Part shown: piece after piece, positions 33,726 to 46,100 of the stretch
Layout: each line of letters begins with the position of its first letter
Position numbering within the stretch: the stretch's first letter is position 1
Assembly (NCBI RefSeq): GCF_963678975.1
Contig: NC_089273.1
Span: 31,186,973 to 31,250,972, forward strand
Length of the DNA: 64,000 nt
From: Dysidea avara
Taxonomy: Eukaryota; Porifera; Demospongiae; Dictyoceratida; Dysideidae
Direction: 5' to 3'
The notes under the pieces: generated by a model
Database searches by the model: none
What the model was told of the DNA's origin: nothing
Seen by the model: only the letters and a program-made list of their open reading frames with translations
Position numbers and translations under genes: made by a program

Positions 33726-34474
33726 CAGGGGTGGAGCAGGGGGCCAGTCACCCCCTCCCCCCCACCCATCTTTAGAATATTTTATGGTGTTACTCATTAA
33801 ACATATAGCTAGGCACCTTAAACATAACTCAATTTTTTGATGCAGTTTATGACTATGTATACTGATAATAAATCTGTCTCTAGCAAAAATTGTTACCCAT
33901 ATAGGCATAGCACAAGGGGAACTAGGGGTACCTTCTACATTTAGAAATTGAGATACCTTAATGGAACATTCATTTCTTTTAATAAAATTGAATTGTCATA
34001 AAAATTGTCACCTAATTCAATATCAGAAAGTTGATTTTTCGAAATTTCCTTGAGGAAACCTATGTAATAGCTACTATTCTAACTAATTCTCTCTACCTCA
34101 GTATATAGCTACTATTAGCATTCATGCTTCCAGTGTTGAACTCAGCAAATTTCACCAAATTCAATATCAGGATGTTAACTTTTCAAAATTTTGTTAGGGA
34201 GCAGCCTAAGTCTTTACACTACACTACTGTAAGTCTGGTTTTAACTTAGTAGCTATACTATTAGCATTCACACTTCCAGTGTTGAACTATCAACAAATTT
34301 TATTCAAAATTGCCACCAAATTCAATCTCAGAATGTTAAATTTTCAAAATTCTCAGGGATTGGGGTGGGGCATGCCACCCAACCCCCCCTCCCCCCTAGA
34401 AAATGCAGAAAGCACACTGTGGAGTGACTTCTACCTGTGTGCCCCCTCCCCCCTCTTAGCACAATCCACCCCTG
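33726..34474. mobile_element. hAT-like MITE with CAGGGG ends
   Basis: Left end CAGGGGTGGAGCAGGGGGCC, right end ending CACAATCCACCCCTG. The arms carry C/G runs (CCCCCTCCCCCC). The interior has two copies of a block with CCAAATTCAATATCAG and CATTCATGCTTCCAGTGTTG. CAGGGG(Y)GG termini are typical of hAT elements. The frames reading PPNPPSPL and GWGGG arise from the arms. Confidence 0.7.
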
Positions 34475-34621
34475 CATATATGTTTGAAAACTGCACACAG
34501 AAAGGTAAAATAAAATAATGATTTTAATCAACTCTAAATTCCTTGAATTACAACAAAATGTTTGCGATCTTTTCAAACTGGACTGTGCACTAAACAGCAT
34601 CTCCCTAAACATTAAAATCCC

Positions 34622-35130
34622 ATGTGTGACAATGATATAGAGGTCCCGTAGGTTTGATGCCCAGCCAGTTACGTAGCCATGTCCAGTTGGTGGTTTCCTT
34701 GAGCAAGAAACTTTTACGCACATGCTCCAGTCTATATGCCCAGCTGTTCCTGGTGTCAACTGGGGAAGCAGCCCACCTAGCTGGAACATAAGTGGGTACC
34801 TGCAGGTAACTGGGGAAGCAAATGTCAACTATCCATGTCTAGTGGTGCATTGCCAAATCATTATGCCACCTACCATGTCTGCTATGGTGCTAGTGAACAT
34901 GCACACTTCTCACACACACACACACACACACACACCCACAAGCCAAAAAAGCCTTTGGCTACTGAAAGTGATATATGGCATGGTCACACCTACCCAGTAA
35001 ATCAGCACTGGACACCTGTGTGCTACTCAGTTGTTGGGAGTCAACAAAAGCTAATCCTTTGGGACTAGTAACCCACAGGAGGCTATATACCAAGTTTCAC
35101 AGATGAAGAACATCATGTGCACCTAAGTCT
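34622..35130 (+). mobile_element. SINE copy, family S2
   Basis: Begins with a partial tRNA-like head (GTAGGTTTGATGCCCAGCC) and continues with CTTGAGCAAGAAACTTTT, TGCTCCAGTCTATATGCCCA and GTCAACTGGGGAAGCAGCCC. The same order is found on the minus strand at 43562-43212 and on the plus strand at 63530-63820. An (AC)n run sits at 34910-34935. A tRNA-derived SINE is the best explanation. Confidence 0.65.
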
Positions 35131-35139
35131 CAACTGGAC

Positions 35140-36185
35140 CTTTAGTGTGGCTATTAAAATTTATATTAATGGCAACAGCCCTGTCCATGAGGTGGAGACC
35201 ATGCAGACAGGGACATTCATACTAACTTTGCAAGTCAATTAGCAACAGAGAAATTACATCATACACTTCATGCTTTAGAGTAATGCAATGATTTGCTTGA
35301 ATTCTTTGAGTTGGGTACACCCTATAATTGCCCTTAGCCTATTCACCACTCCTGGTGATCTTCCATCTTGCATGTACATACATTTTAAGATTTCTATATA
35401 AGGGTATTCAACTTGAACCTTAATTGACTACAGCAAAATTAATAGGAGGATATACTCTAGGACCGGTTGAAACATAAATGAATAGTGTTTCTCCAGTGGC
35501 GAAAATTATATAATCCTCGGACAAGTGAGATAATTGTTACACATGGGAGGCATATGTGGTGAACTACGTTTAGAGAGATAGATGTTCTCAGTGAGTTGCT
35601 TGTGCATGTATGTTTGTACAATATGTAGTGAGTGTCTAGAAGGCATACTTTAAATTAAATAATTCTTATATACATCAAGTATGCTGGATATAATGTAGTA
35701 CAAGAATTACAGATATTTTAAGCGTACCTTTTTTTGCAAAATGTGCTATAGCAATATACAAATGCAGTATTATTGCTTGAAAACCAGACCATATACACTA
35801 ATACATTCACCCATAGTCTGTAGAATAAATTCTAAAAAGCAACATAGTAATTTTATAAATAGCCATACAACTTGTTTAACAGCAACAAAGTTGCATGTTA
35901 GCCATGCTAACAATTTAGAGTTTAGTAGCTTTCCACTGAATTTGACAATCCACACAAACAATTACTAACTTAAGATTAGTGCAACATCATAAAAAAATTA
36001 TGTATGTTTTGATAGTGCAGTGTTCAAACTATACTCTTGTGATTTTTTACGCTGAGTGACTATATTTTTTTATTTTATTAAGGCTTTAAAGCACAAGTAT
36101 AAAATATATAAACCATGATGCACATTACAGCTATACTAGCAAAATAATTATACTGCAAATAAACAAGTAGCTCTAGAGTGAATTA
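35140..36185. other. Intergenic and 3' flank of the membrane-protein gene
   Basis: AT-rich. The end of the minus-strand membrane-protein gene lies at 36188. AATAAA-type signals for its 3' end occur on the minus strand near 36060-36090 (TTTATT on the plus strand). No other gene recognised. Confidence 0.4.
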
Positions 36186-36187
36186 TG

Positions 36188-37147
36188 TTATATTACTGTA
36201 GTGGTATGTTTTTTGGTAGACATTTCTTGTTGCTGACCAGTACTACCTTCTTCCACCTCACCAGTTGGTTTAAAATAATATCCTAATAGTACTGTACCAA
36301 CTGTTCCAATCAAAGGAATTAGAAGTTCTTGTATGTCATCAAAATCATTAAAACTCCCAAGGCTGAACAGTGTAAGAACGGTAATCAGAGCCGCAATCAC
36401 TATAACTGCTGACAGAATCCATCCTAATGCATCCAAAAATATATTAAGGCTCTTGTAATTAGCTGAGTAAACAAATACTACTACCACACCATACACACAG
36501 ATAACAACCAGCAATTCACCAGCAAGAATGAGAGCTGTCTTCAATGGATCTTGAATGAATGCCAGTGAAACAAAAGGAACAAAGTGTCCCAAGTAAGCAA
36601 TACTTAGAGAGGTCAAACAATGCATCACATATTCCCTCAAGATGAACTGTTTTCTTTTGTAACGATATACAACATAGAATATTATTAAGTATATGATGGT
36701 AATAATGAAAGTAAAGCTAAGAGCAACAGATGAGGGAGCTGGGACGTCTTCTTCTTCAAGTACCTCCTCACGATGTTTGATCAATTCTGAGGCAGCAACT
36801 ATATGAAAAGCGATCAGTGGCATAACTGCTATAGCAGCTGTGATACCTTTAGCAACATCATGAGGACGTTTAAGTTTTTCAAGTGTTTCAGATTTGATTA
36901 ATTTTGGAGAGATAGTCCCTTTTATATCCTTCTTAGATTTATCTATAGCTGGAAAGATCCATGTGTATGTTGTCAAGCAGAGAAAGGCATAGAGAAGACT
37001 GCTCAATACTTCCAAGTAAAACAACATGGCATATATAGTTCGATAATGGACATCCTCATCTGAATTACTCTGTGTCTGAAAATAATACTTGCTGGCTAAG
37101 TCAAGATCTAGTTCTTCAACATATCTTCCTTGAGCATACATTCTACT
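36188..37147 (-). CDS. Terminal exon of the seven-membrane-segment protein
   Basis: The exon opens with SRMYAQGRY after the acceptor CTTCACAG and runs 319 codons to TAA at 36188. Charged loops (KKDIKG, KHREEVLEEED, RYKRKQ) separate the hydrophobic segments; the RYKRKQ loop probably faces the cytosol. An internal Met near 37141 could start a shorter form, but the open acceptor and in-frame partner exon argue for splicing. Confidence 0.75.
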   Translation of the reverse strand, partial: SRMYAQGRYVEELDLDLASKYYFQTQSNSDEDVHYRTIYAMLFYLEVLSSLLYAFLCLTTYTWIFPAIDKSKKDIKGTISPKLIKSETLEKLKRPHDVAKGITAAIAVMPLIAFHIVAASELIKHREEVLEEEDVPAPSSVALSFTFIITIIYLIIFYVVYRYKRKQFILREYVMHCLTSLSIAYLGHFVPFVSLAFIQDPLKTALILAGELLVVICVYGVVVVFVYSANYKSLNIFLDALGWILSAVIVIAALITVLTLFSLGSFNDFDDIQELLIPLIGTVGTVLLGYYFKPTGEVEEGSTGQQQEMSTKKHTTTVI

Positions 37148-40100
37148 CTGTGAAGAAAAGATGGGAGTATACCAGTTACTATTTTACAAAACATTGAATA
37201 ATGCTAGTGGAAATGATATTGCGGTGGAACGTGTGCATAAAGGTCACCTTTGGACCAGAAAATTTCAGACTTTGTATACAGGTAACTGCTATAAAACCCT
37301 GTATAAGGCAGTTGGCAGCATTTTACTGGTTATGTATAGGTAATTACTACTAAGAGGTTTGTGCAAACCATAAATTTTCTGTTTTGTCAACAAGCTATAC
37401 AGAATTAACAGCATTAATTGAATACTTTCAAGCAATGGCGCCGTATAATAGGCAGCAAGTGTGATATAATTGAAACTTTATTGAAACAGTACCAATTGCC
37501 AATTGTGGTATCAGATTATTGGCTGAACAAGTTTAACAGTGACCAATATTAGCCCCTGCGCTATGGAGAATTGGAGTTACTACATGTATACAGTTATTCC
37601 TTAGCTGGCTACTATACCCATTAGACAGGTGACCACTTAATACAAACCACAAATGCATACATTTGTATTGGAAAATATTTGAGACCTCATGACCATTGCC
37701 ATTATAAATAATTATAGCTCAAACCTTTTGTTGTTTAAACAAATCCTAGTGACAGTTACAGATTTACAATGATTAAACTAACCTGATGTAAAATCAGGGG
37801 ATAAGATTCAGTCACTAAGAAATAAAAGTGTACATGCTAAAAGTGTCAATAAAGGTTGTCCAAACAAGTGACCTCCCACCTAGTTCCAAAACTCTATGCC
37901 ACTGAACCACATCTGCCAGCTGTTCAGTTCACTTAATTTCTAGTCAACTTTACACTGTTATTTTACCAATCTTAAATATCAGTGTATAATCTACTATCTG
38001 TGAAACATTTGCAGTAATAAAGGAACATTAAAAGTTCATATGTCTACCAATGGAAACTAGATTCTTCTAGAACAATCTATAAGTGTTCTATTAGAATTCT
38101 CAAAAGTGTGCACTCTATTAGAGTATTACAAAAATATTTAACAAAATAGTCAAATAAACTCCTCAATTACTATTCATGTCAAAAAAGGTTGCCCACAGTT
38201 TGGTTTGAAACAGGGACTTCAGATCCACAATTTCACTACTGTCAGCTGCTCAGCTCTAAAATGAAAGTTCAACTTTAAACCTACTTAATATTAAAACTTC
38301 ATAGATTTACCATTGGAAAATCTGGATAGCAGAGCTGGGAAATATACCAGTATTGTTAGTAATCTGTGATATTTAAGGGCGTCTGGATTCAGTGGAATGG
38401 AATGGTGGACTGGAATGGTGGAATGGACTGGAATGGTGGACTGGAATGGTGGACTGGAATGGTGGACTGGAATGGAATGGTGGACTGGAATGGAATGGTG
38501 GAATGGAACGGTACTTTCAATTGATGGCCACCTCTTTATAAAGACCACCTTCTAACAAAGACCACCTCTTTATAAAGACCGTTTTACTTTAATGTTTAAA
38601 ATGCTGCTATCTTGTTGTTTTAGAGTGTATCCCCATAGAATGGTCTTATTGATCAGTTGTACGCCACATGCCTAGAAAATCAGAGTGATATCTGATTTGT
38701 AATACAGCAATATACCCCATGCAAAATCAGTTTGGCTGTATAAAGTGACGTCCCCATCAAACTAAAAGTAACTGACAACTAAAGGAGCTATTATTTGGGT
38801 GAGGCCAAGAAATACTGACAAATAACTTGCTATAATTTATAAAAATTTGGTCCATCATCTTTCACTCATACAGTCTTGCTGCATTCCTAATTATTTCCCT
38901 GTAACTCTAATTGGCTAGTGATTTATTATTATTAGCACTTTACAGTGACCAGCACTGAAGGTCTGACAGCAACATGTGCTACAGCCTCAGGATCACCTAA
39001 CCTAACCTAATTCAAGGACTTAGAACTAGCTGCCTTTTTTCTCCTCTACAACACCGGACTATTGAGAAAGATACCAATTTACCAGCCAATTAGATTTACA
39101 GGGAATTAATATAGTCAGACTGCACAAGTCAATGATAAAGGACCAAAATTATTGTAAATTATACTTAGATACCAGTACATTCATTTCTAGATATTAGCTT
39201 CTTTAGTTGCCAGTTGCTTTTAGTTTTGTGGACACATATTTTTTTGTATAGCCAAGCTGTTTTTTTTTGGTATGGGGTATATAGCTATTACTGTATTGTA
39301 TCATAAATCAGATATCACTGGCTTTTCTAGGGGACATAACATGTCGAACACAATTCATCAATAGACTGTCTTATATTATAGGGCTCTAAAACAATAATTC
39401 AGATATTAAAGTAAAATGGTCTTTGTAAAGAGGTTGTCTTTGTTAGAAGGTGGTCTTTTAAAAGAGATGACCACTAATCCAATCAGACCTAAAATGGAAC
39501 ATGCATGTCAACTACATAACAGCTAAAGCCAACAAAACATTGGGATTTCTCAAACGTAATATCTCATGTGCCTCAATCCATGCTAAGAAATTAGCATACA
39601 CCGTATTTATTCGTTCCCAACTCGAATATGCTGCAACAGTGTGGGCACCCTGGCAGTCTACCTTAATATCCCGGTTAGAGCAGATACAACGAAGAGCAGC
39701 CCGGTTTGTGACCAATACATACACACGTGACCCTACTGTTAGCGTAACTAACCTTATGGACCAGCTGGACTGGGAATCACTTGAAAGCAGACGATTAAAA
39801 TTAAGATTATCCATGATGTACAAAATTATCCACAATGAAATTGATATCCCATTTGATTTGTATACTAACTTTGCAACATATTCCAGTACAAGAAATTATC
39901 ATCCTTTTAACCTCCTATCATTGCAAGCATCAAAGACCTCATATCAGTCCTCATTTTTTCCAGCAACAATTCACTTTGGAATGATTTACCTAACCTAGCT
40001 AAAGACTCTAATTCACTTGAAGTATTTAAATCTATAATTAAATTATAATTTACTTATTGTATTGAATTATTTTTTTTTTTTTTGTGATTTGTCTGTACAT

Positions 40101-43100
40101 TTTTCTTCATTTCTGAAGTTGTACAGTATAGGTAAATAAATAAAATAAAATAATTGAAATTCCCTAAGTACCGTTCCATTCCACCATTCCATTCCATTCC
40201 ACCATTCCAGTCCATTCCACCATTCCAGTCCATTCCACCATTCCATTCCACTGAATCCAGACGCCCGATATTTAAGCCATACCAGTTTTGATACCGCCTG
40301 TTTTTTTTTAATACCGCCATAACATCTGGGCACTATGGGTTTGTTCATCCCATGTTTAGAAGGTAACCAGACATGTGACAATGTTTGTAGGCAGGTGGTG
40401 ATGTAGTCAGCTAACCAAACTATGTAAACAAGTTTGTTTGTGGTAATTTGTACCTGAGGTTTGCTGAGCTACCATGGGTATTTGGTGCTTTTGTTGATGT
40501 AAATGGCAGTTACTTTAATACCAATGGCTTTAACATTAATACTGTGATGTTTAGTAATACCGTAATACTTTTTTATTCTGTCTCTCTTTTGTGAGAAGTA
40601 GTATCATCGTACTTATCGTCTAACACCACGTTCACACTAGCCCAGTAGCACGGTTCAAAACGGTACGGCTCGACAAAAAGTGCAATGTGAACACCATCCG
40701 TACCGGGCCCAACTGAACCGAGCCAGCCCACCCGATTGAACCAGGCCAGCACGGTACGGTACAATTATCACTCACCAGGCGCACAAAATAATTATTTTAT
40801 AAACTCAACATGCAATGAAGAAGGGCTCAGGAACACTGTTCGACATGAGGTTCAGCACAAAAGAAACCCTAACGACAGTTATGAACTATTTGTCGTCGTG
40901 GCAGTTACTGTTTCACTCACTTCGATTCGCGGCATGATTTCTGCAGTCACAGTTTCAGCTACATGGCCACCTATCTAGTTGAAATGAAAGAATACCAGCA
41001 CAAGAGGCTTGAAGGGCAAGAGCTGCATCCAGTTTTAGTAAGTAAACTAAATAATATTTAATTGTGCGCTTATGGAAACCAGATGACTTAGCGAGCGAGA
41101 CTGCATAGTGTGAACAGAGGCAATACTGGGCCGTACCGAACCGAGTCGAACTGAACCGTGCTACCGTGCTAATGTGAATGCAGTGTTAGAAGCAGCAAAA
41201 ATTCTTTCAAACACAGACTTGCCTTGTATTATGCCCAGTTATGTTACAATGCTTGGATAAAGCTTAGGGTAATACCCATTAACCACAAAGTAGCGTGGTT
41301 TAAACCATATATTTGTAGGATATTTCGTTCATGAGATATATGCGTTTGAACACATACATGTAATCAGAGCCACTATAATAGCGTTTGCTTTTAATGGAAC
41401 ACTTTTTTTATTAACTTTGGGGTCAAAGGGCTAAACTTTGGTTCATTATTAATACTTTTCAGTGACTGTTTTGTTCAATTAAAAGCAATCAGTAACTGTT
41501 CTATTAGAGTACCTTGATCTTCACTGACACATCTTTTTGAAATTCTAAAGAAGGCACAGAATCATGCACATGCATCTTAGTTCAATAATATTTTGTGCAT
41601 TTATGTAATATGTGACCCAGTCAGGGAAAAAGGTCTTATTGTCCATGTCAGCAGATTCAATCTTTCACCAAGAACACAAAGCTACATGAATAAACTATCT
41701 AATTTCCCAATCAAAATCAGCTAGACTTGAGTGGTCTGGTTTTGCTGGCTGCTTTTTCCAAGCCCAGTGGCAATCCGTATGTGTGGTGTGGGACATTAAT
41801 GGAGTTATGGTTAGCCTGAACGTAGCTCCATGGTGTTGAATAAAGACCTGTGCTGTAGATTTTCTTTCATTTAAGCCAGTTTTGATATTTGAATGGCCCA
41901 TAATCTTTTCAATTTTATAAACAGCCCCTTTCCCTCCTTCCAGGCCCTGCCTCCCTCCCCTTTTGGAGCTCACCTGATACAGACAACCTCAGTTTAAAAA
42001 CTATCTAAAATAGTGGGAAACTTAGCTGCTGGCTACTTGAACAGCAGATGCTTTGGAAGGTAAGGAATTGGTATAAAACGCATGAAAATTGGTTCAACCA
42101 TTGGCAAGCTACAACACACAAAATACTTAAAACTGGAATTTCTCGATACTTTAAAAAAGGCAATAAGCCCTTTTCCCAGACTGGGTCACACACTTGTTTT
42201 CAATTTTGTACAAGTGCATTTTGCTCCTTCTGTCTTCCTATTATTCCAGAAACAAAATTGACACATTCCTATTTCCAAGCTGCTAAAGGCTGTCTTAAGA
42301 GTTTCATATCCTTCTGCCTCATTTCAATTCCATTACTAATTAACAAGAGTATAATATGGGGGCACACCTTCATAACTCCTGTAGTTACATAGCCAGTTAA
42401 TTATGTAATTTTTATGATCAGGGTTGAAAGCAGGTCAGATTATCCAGGTCACATTTTGTCAGCAATTATCTGCTTTATAAGGAACACTTGTGGTTTATAA
42501 ATTAATAAGATCATTTGCACTGATGGAAATGGAGTAAGTAAAATTCTAGAATATGGAAATGGAAAGCAGGAACGGGAACAACCAACAGAAAAAAAACTGG
42601 TAAAGGTCATCATGCTAATGTAAAGGTTAGATTTTATAACAAATGCTTCTTTGCAGTATTGTTGGATCCTTCCACTAAAACAATCGAAATACAGTGGAAC
42701 CTCCATTATACCCAACCTAATTAGGGGGAAGGGAGTTCATATATAATCAAATAGTATGTAAATTTGAACATCCATACATTTATATACAGAGCTTTGCTTA
42801 ATTACTCTAATAAAGCATACACTTGTTGACAAAATAGCCTAATTGAACAGTCAATTTGGTGTTCGGATAATTGAGTGTTCGGTTAAATGGGGATAATCAA
42901 GGTTTCACTGTACTTTAATAGATCAATCACCTGCAGTAAACCACTCTAATAGAGCAGTCAAAATGTTTAGCTATGCCGCTGAAATCTATTTAAAAGGCCA
43001 AAGCTATTGACACCAATTGTCGGTGTCAATAAGCTCCATCTAAAGCTATTGACACCGACCAAGGGCTACACAAAATCCATGGTTGCTGAAAAATGGCTAG

Positions 43101-46100
43101 TAACCGGAGTAAGAATTATGCTCATTACGTACAAAGTAAAGCAAAGCAAAGCATATGACAGCCATGAATAATACAGCTATTGGTGCACAGACATCCCAGT
43201 GCTGGTTCACTGCAGGTACTTGATCATAGGCTCTGTGCAGACAAATCCTCTCAAGGCAGGGCTAGTGAACTGCAGTAGGACTGTCCAGAGGAGAGGTCCC
43301 AGAACCTGAAGTAACACAATGACCCCAGCACTATTAAACAAGACAAGGACAGTTGGGCATTTACATTCCCAGTAAGTGCAAGACTGGGTGGGAAGCTTTC
43401 CTAATTGACAACAGGCCACCAGGTCCCCAATGTACAGCTGGGTAGACTGGAACAATGTGATCAAAAATACAGTTTCTTGCTCAAGAAAACAACAACACCA
43501 AATTGGCATAACCGGGCATCAAACTTGGAACCTTTTGATTACCAGGCCAATGCGCTAGCCACTTGGCTATAACATGGTGCCTCAAGGCACACATGCATGT
43601 GTACAAGATTGTGTGCTTCGTTTATACATATCAAAAAATATGGCTCAGAAATGAAACTAAAATATTTCCGCATACTAAACGTACAATTACGGTGATTTTC
43701 TGTTTTTTTTTTATTGTAGGGAGACTGAGTTGTTCAAGTAGCCAATTGATTTATCAGCAGTTGGTGGATGTAGAAGTTAAAAGAATTTGTAGTAACAAAG
43801 GACTAATCCTTCTGCTTTGCCAGAAATACTGTTGTCTAGGCTGTCATTATACCGCTAGAGGATATTGGAAACGGACGATGAAACTGAGTTACCCTGTGAA
43901 AGTTCGATACATTCAGTGATGGTAACAGTGAGAATGGAGCGGGAAGATCGTAGAATTACTAAAGGATACTTCTAGTAGTAACAGTGATGAACGGTCGCCA
44001 TCTTTGGATATATCCCAGCTGCCAATCATCAGTCATCAAGGATCAAGGCAGCAGTACTGTACTAGTGCCAAGGTTGATAAAATTTTGTTACTCTTGAAGT
44101 TCAGAGGCGGTGAAAAGCAGTGAATTTATAGTTTGTCTTCACTGACAATGTTAGAACAGTGGTATGTATTTCAGAGGATTGAACATGGCTTGAGACTCTT
44201 ATTATATTGAACCAGGTACTGTTAAGAAACCAACTGCTGACTATCAGATTCTCAGTCTAAGGCTCAGTCAATGTGAGCTGTTTTGGTGCCGCCCTACTAT
44301 TGGTAGCGTAAGTGACCGATTATCGAACGGTACCTATTATCGAACATAAAAATCACGTAACGTATTCGAAAGTTTAAAATTATATTCCGCATACTCGTAA
44401 GGTGTTTATATGGAGAATTCCGATAGTGTAGCCTATTCTTACTGAGTATTCTATCCTTTAGAGTTTATGTGTGGACATCACAACAGTCTTGATACTCACC
44501 ACCACTGACGAATCTTTGAAGAAAAAGAACACAGAAATTGCCGTGAAAGAACTACAACTAGAGGGTGACTTTGGCAGCGGAATTGGCCAACTGTTCATCG
44601 TTTTTCTGAGTAAAAGATATATCCACGAAGACTGTACAGAAGGGGTTGCTGTAAGCTAGGATGATAAGACTGTGTTATTGTTCGTAATGTGCTAATTTTT
44701 TACTGTACGTATTTAACACTAAACGATTCACCGTTGTAACTCACAAGTGAATGCTTGTATCAAAACTATATTTCATCATGGTACTTCAGATAATATGTTG
44801 ATATAATAATCAAGAGTGTGTAGGTTGCACTGAGGTCACCAGAGAAGAAAAGGTGCAAAACGTTCGATAATTGATTAACGGAAATTAATGGGCGTTCGAT
44901 AATAGGTATCGGTGTTCGATAATTCATACTTTACGGAATGCAGAAATCCACTCATAACACGGACACTAATCGGATACTATTGCTCAAGCTTACGTGAGGT
45001 ATTCTACGAGAAAGGCGCTACCTCCTGCTGAAATTTCCAGGTTGACACTACTTTCCTGGAGACATTTATGAAGTAAAGTATAAACCTTGTTCGATAATCA
45101 GTCACTTACGCTATTTAAGTTTATTCAGACTGATGGCACTTCGTCACAGTGGAATAGTGCATGTCTTGCATTTGTGTTGCAGCTACGCAAATAATCAATG
45201 AAATAAATGTATGCACAGAATGTATGTGTATGTATTCTGTAATGTTGTAATCTGTTCCTTGCATTTTGAAGAGATGTGTGTGTTGTGTTCTCTTCTGGCA
45301 GTCACTCAAGAGTCTTGGGCAGTATGACAGTGTGTGTATTGTTTTGGTTTCTATTATTTTTGTTATTGGTGTTGAAAGTGTTGTGTATCTGGTGATTGTT
45401 CTCCTTTTCCTTCAGTGTTTTAAATTAGTTGCATACTAGCACACAAAACAATATCACTTTGTCTTACATCTATTTTTCTACTTGGTGTGCTGTTTCCCTT
45501 CCATCACAGTTTGCCACATTGTCAGCAGAAGATCTTGCGCATCACTCTATGAGCAACTGTGTGTTTGGGTGGGTGTGTAAGTATGGTAACTGATTTTTAT
45601 ATCTCAAGTGTGTTATTTTATTGGTTGTACCATTATATGCCAGCTGTGTAATGTCATTAGTGAATATACCACAAACCACAAATTTGTACATGAATTTAGT
45701 CAAGATTAAGTTGTAGGAATTCCAACTTATTAAGCATAGTTACTTACACAGTGAACAAACTTCATTTGTAGTGCTTGTTGTAGCCATTGAATTGACTGTT
45801 GAGACTAGCGAAGAAAGGTAAATCACCATTAGTTATGCACTTGTATCGAAATGCAATTTTGGCGGTGTATCAGTCTGCTTTTCCTAGCCGGTTTATAGTG
45901 TCAGTACAATGAAACGTTACTGTAGAACGTATTACTGACCGATATTTATGCTATTCGTCCCTCAGTAGTGCTACAAACAAACCTTTTCCCCTCCTGGTGA
46001 ATCCCACAATACATTGCGTATTGGGCGCTTCTGCTGGAACCCGCACTTCATTGCCAAAAGGCGGATATTGGAAAGCCAGTCAGGCTACAGCATTGTCGAT

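Noticed and set aside
38996..39012. Telomere-like CCTAACCTAACCTAA
   Set aside because: Only about two and a half units; too short to indicate an interstitial telomere.
40054..40381. WNGGM-repeat protein frames
   Set aside because: They read the GGAATGG satellite arm of the foldback element; the mirror arm gives HHSIPVHHSIP on the same logic.
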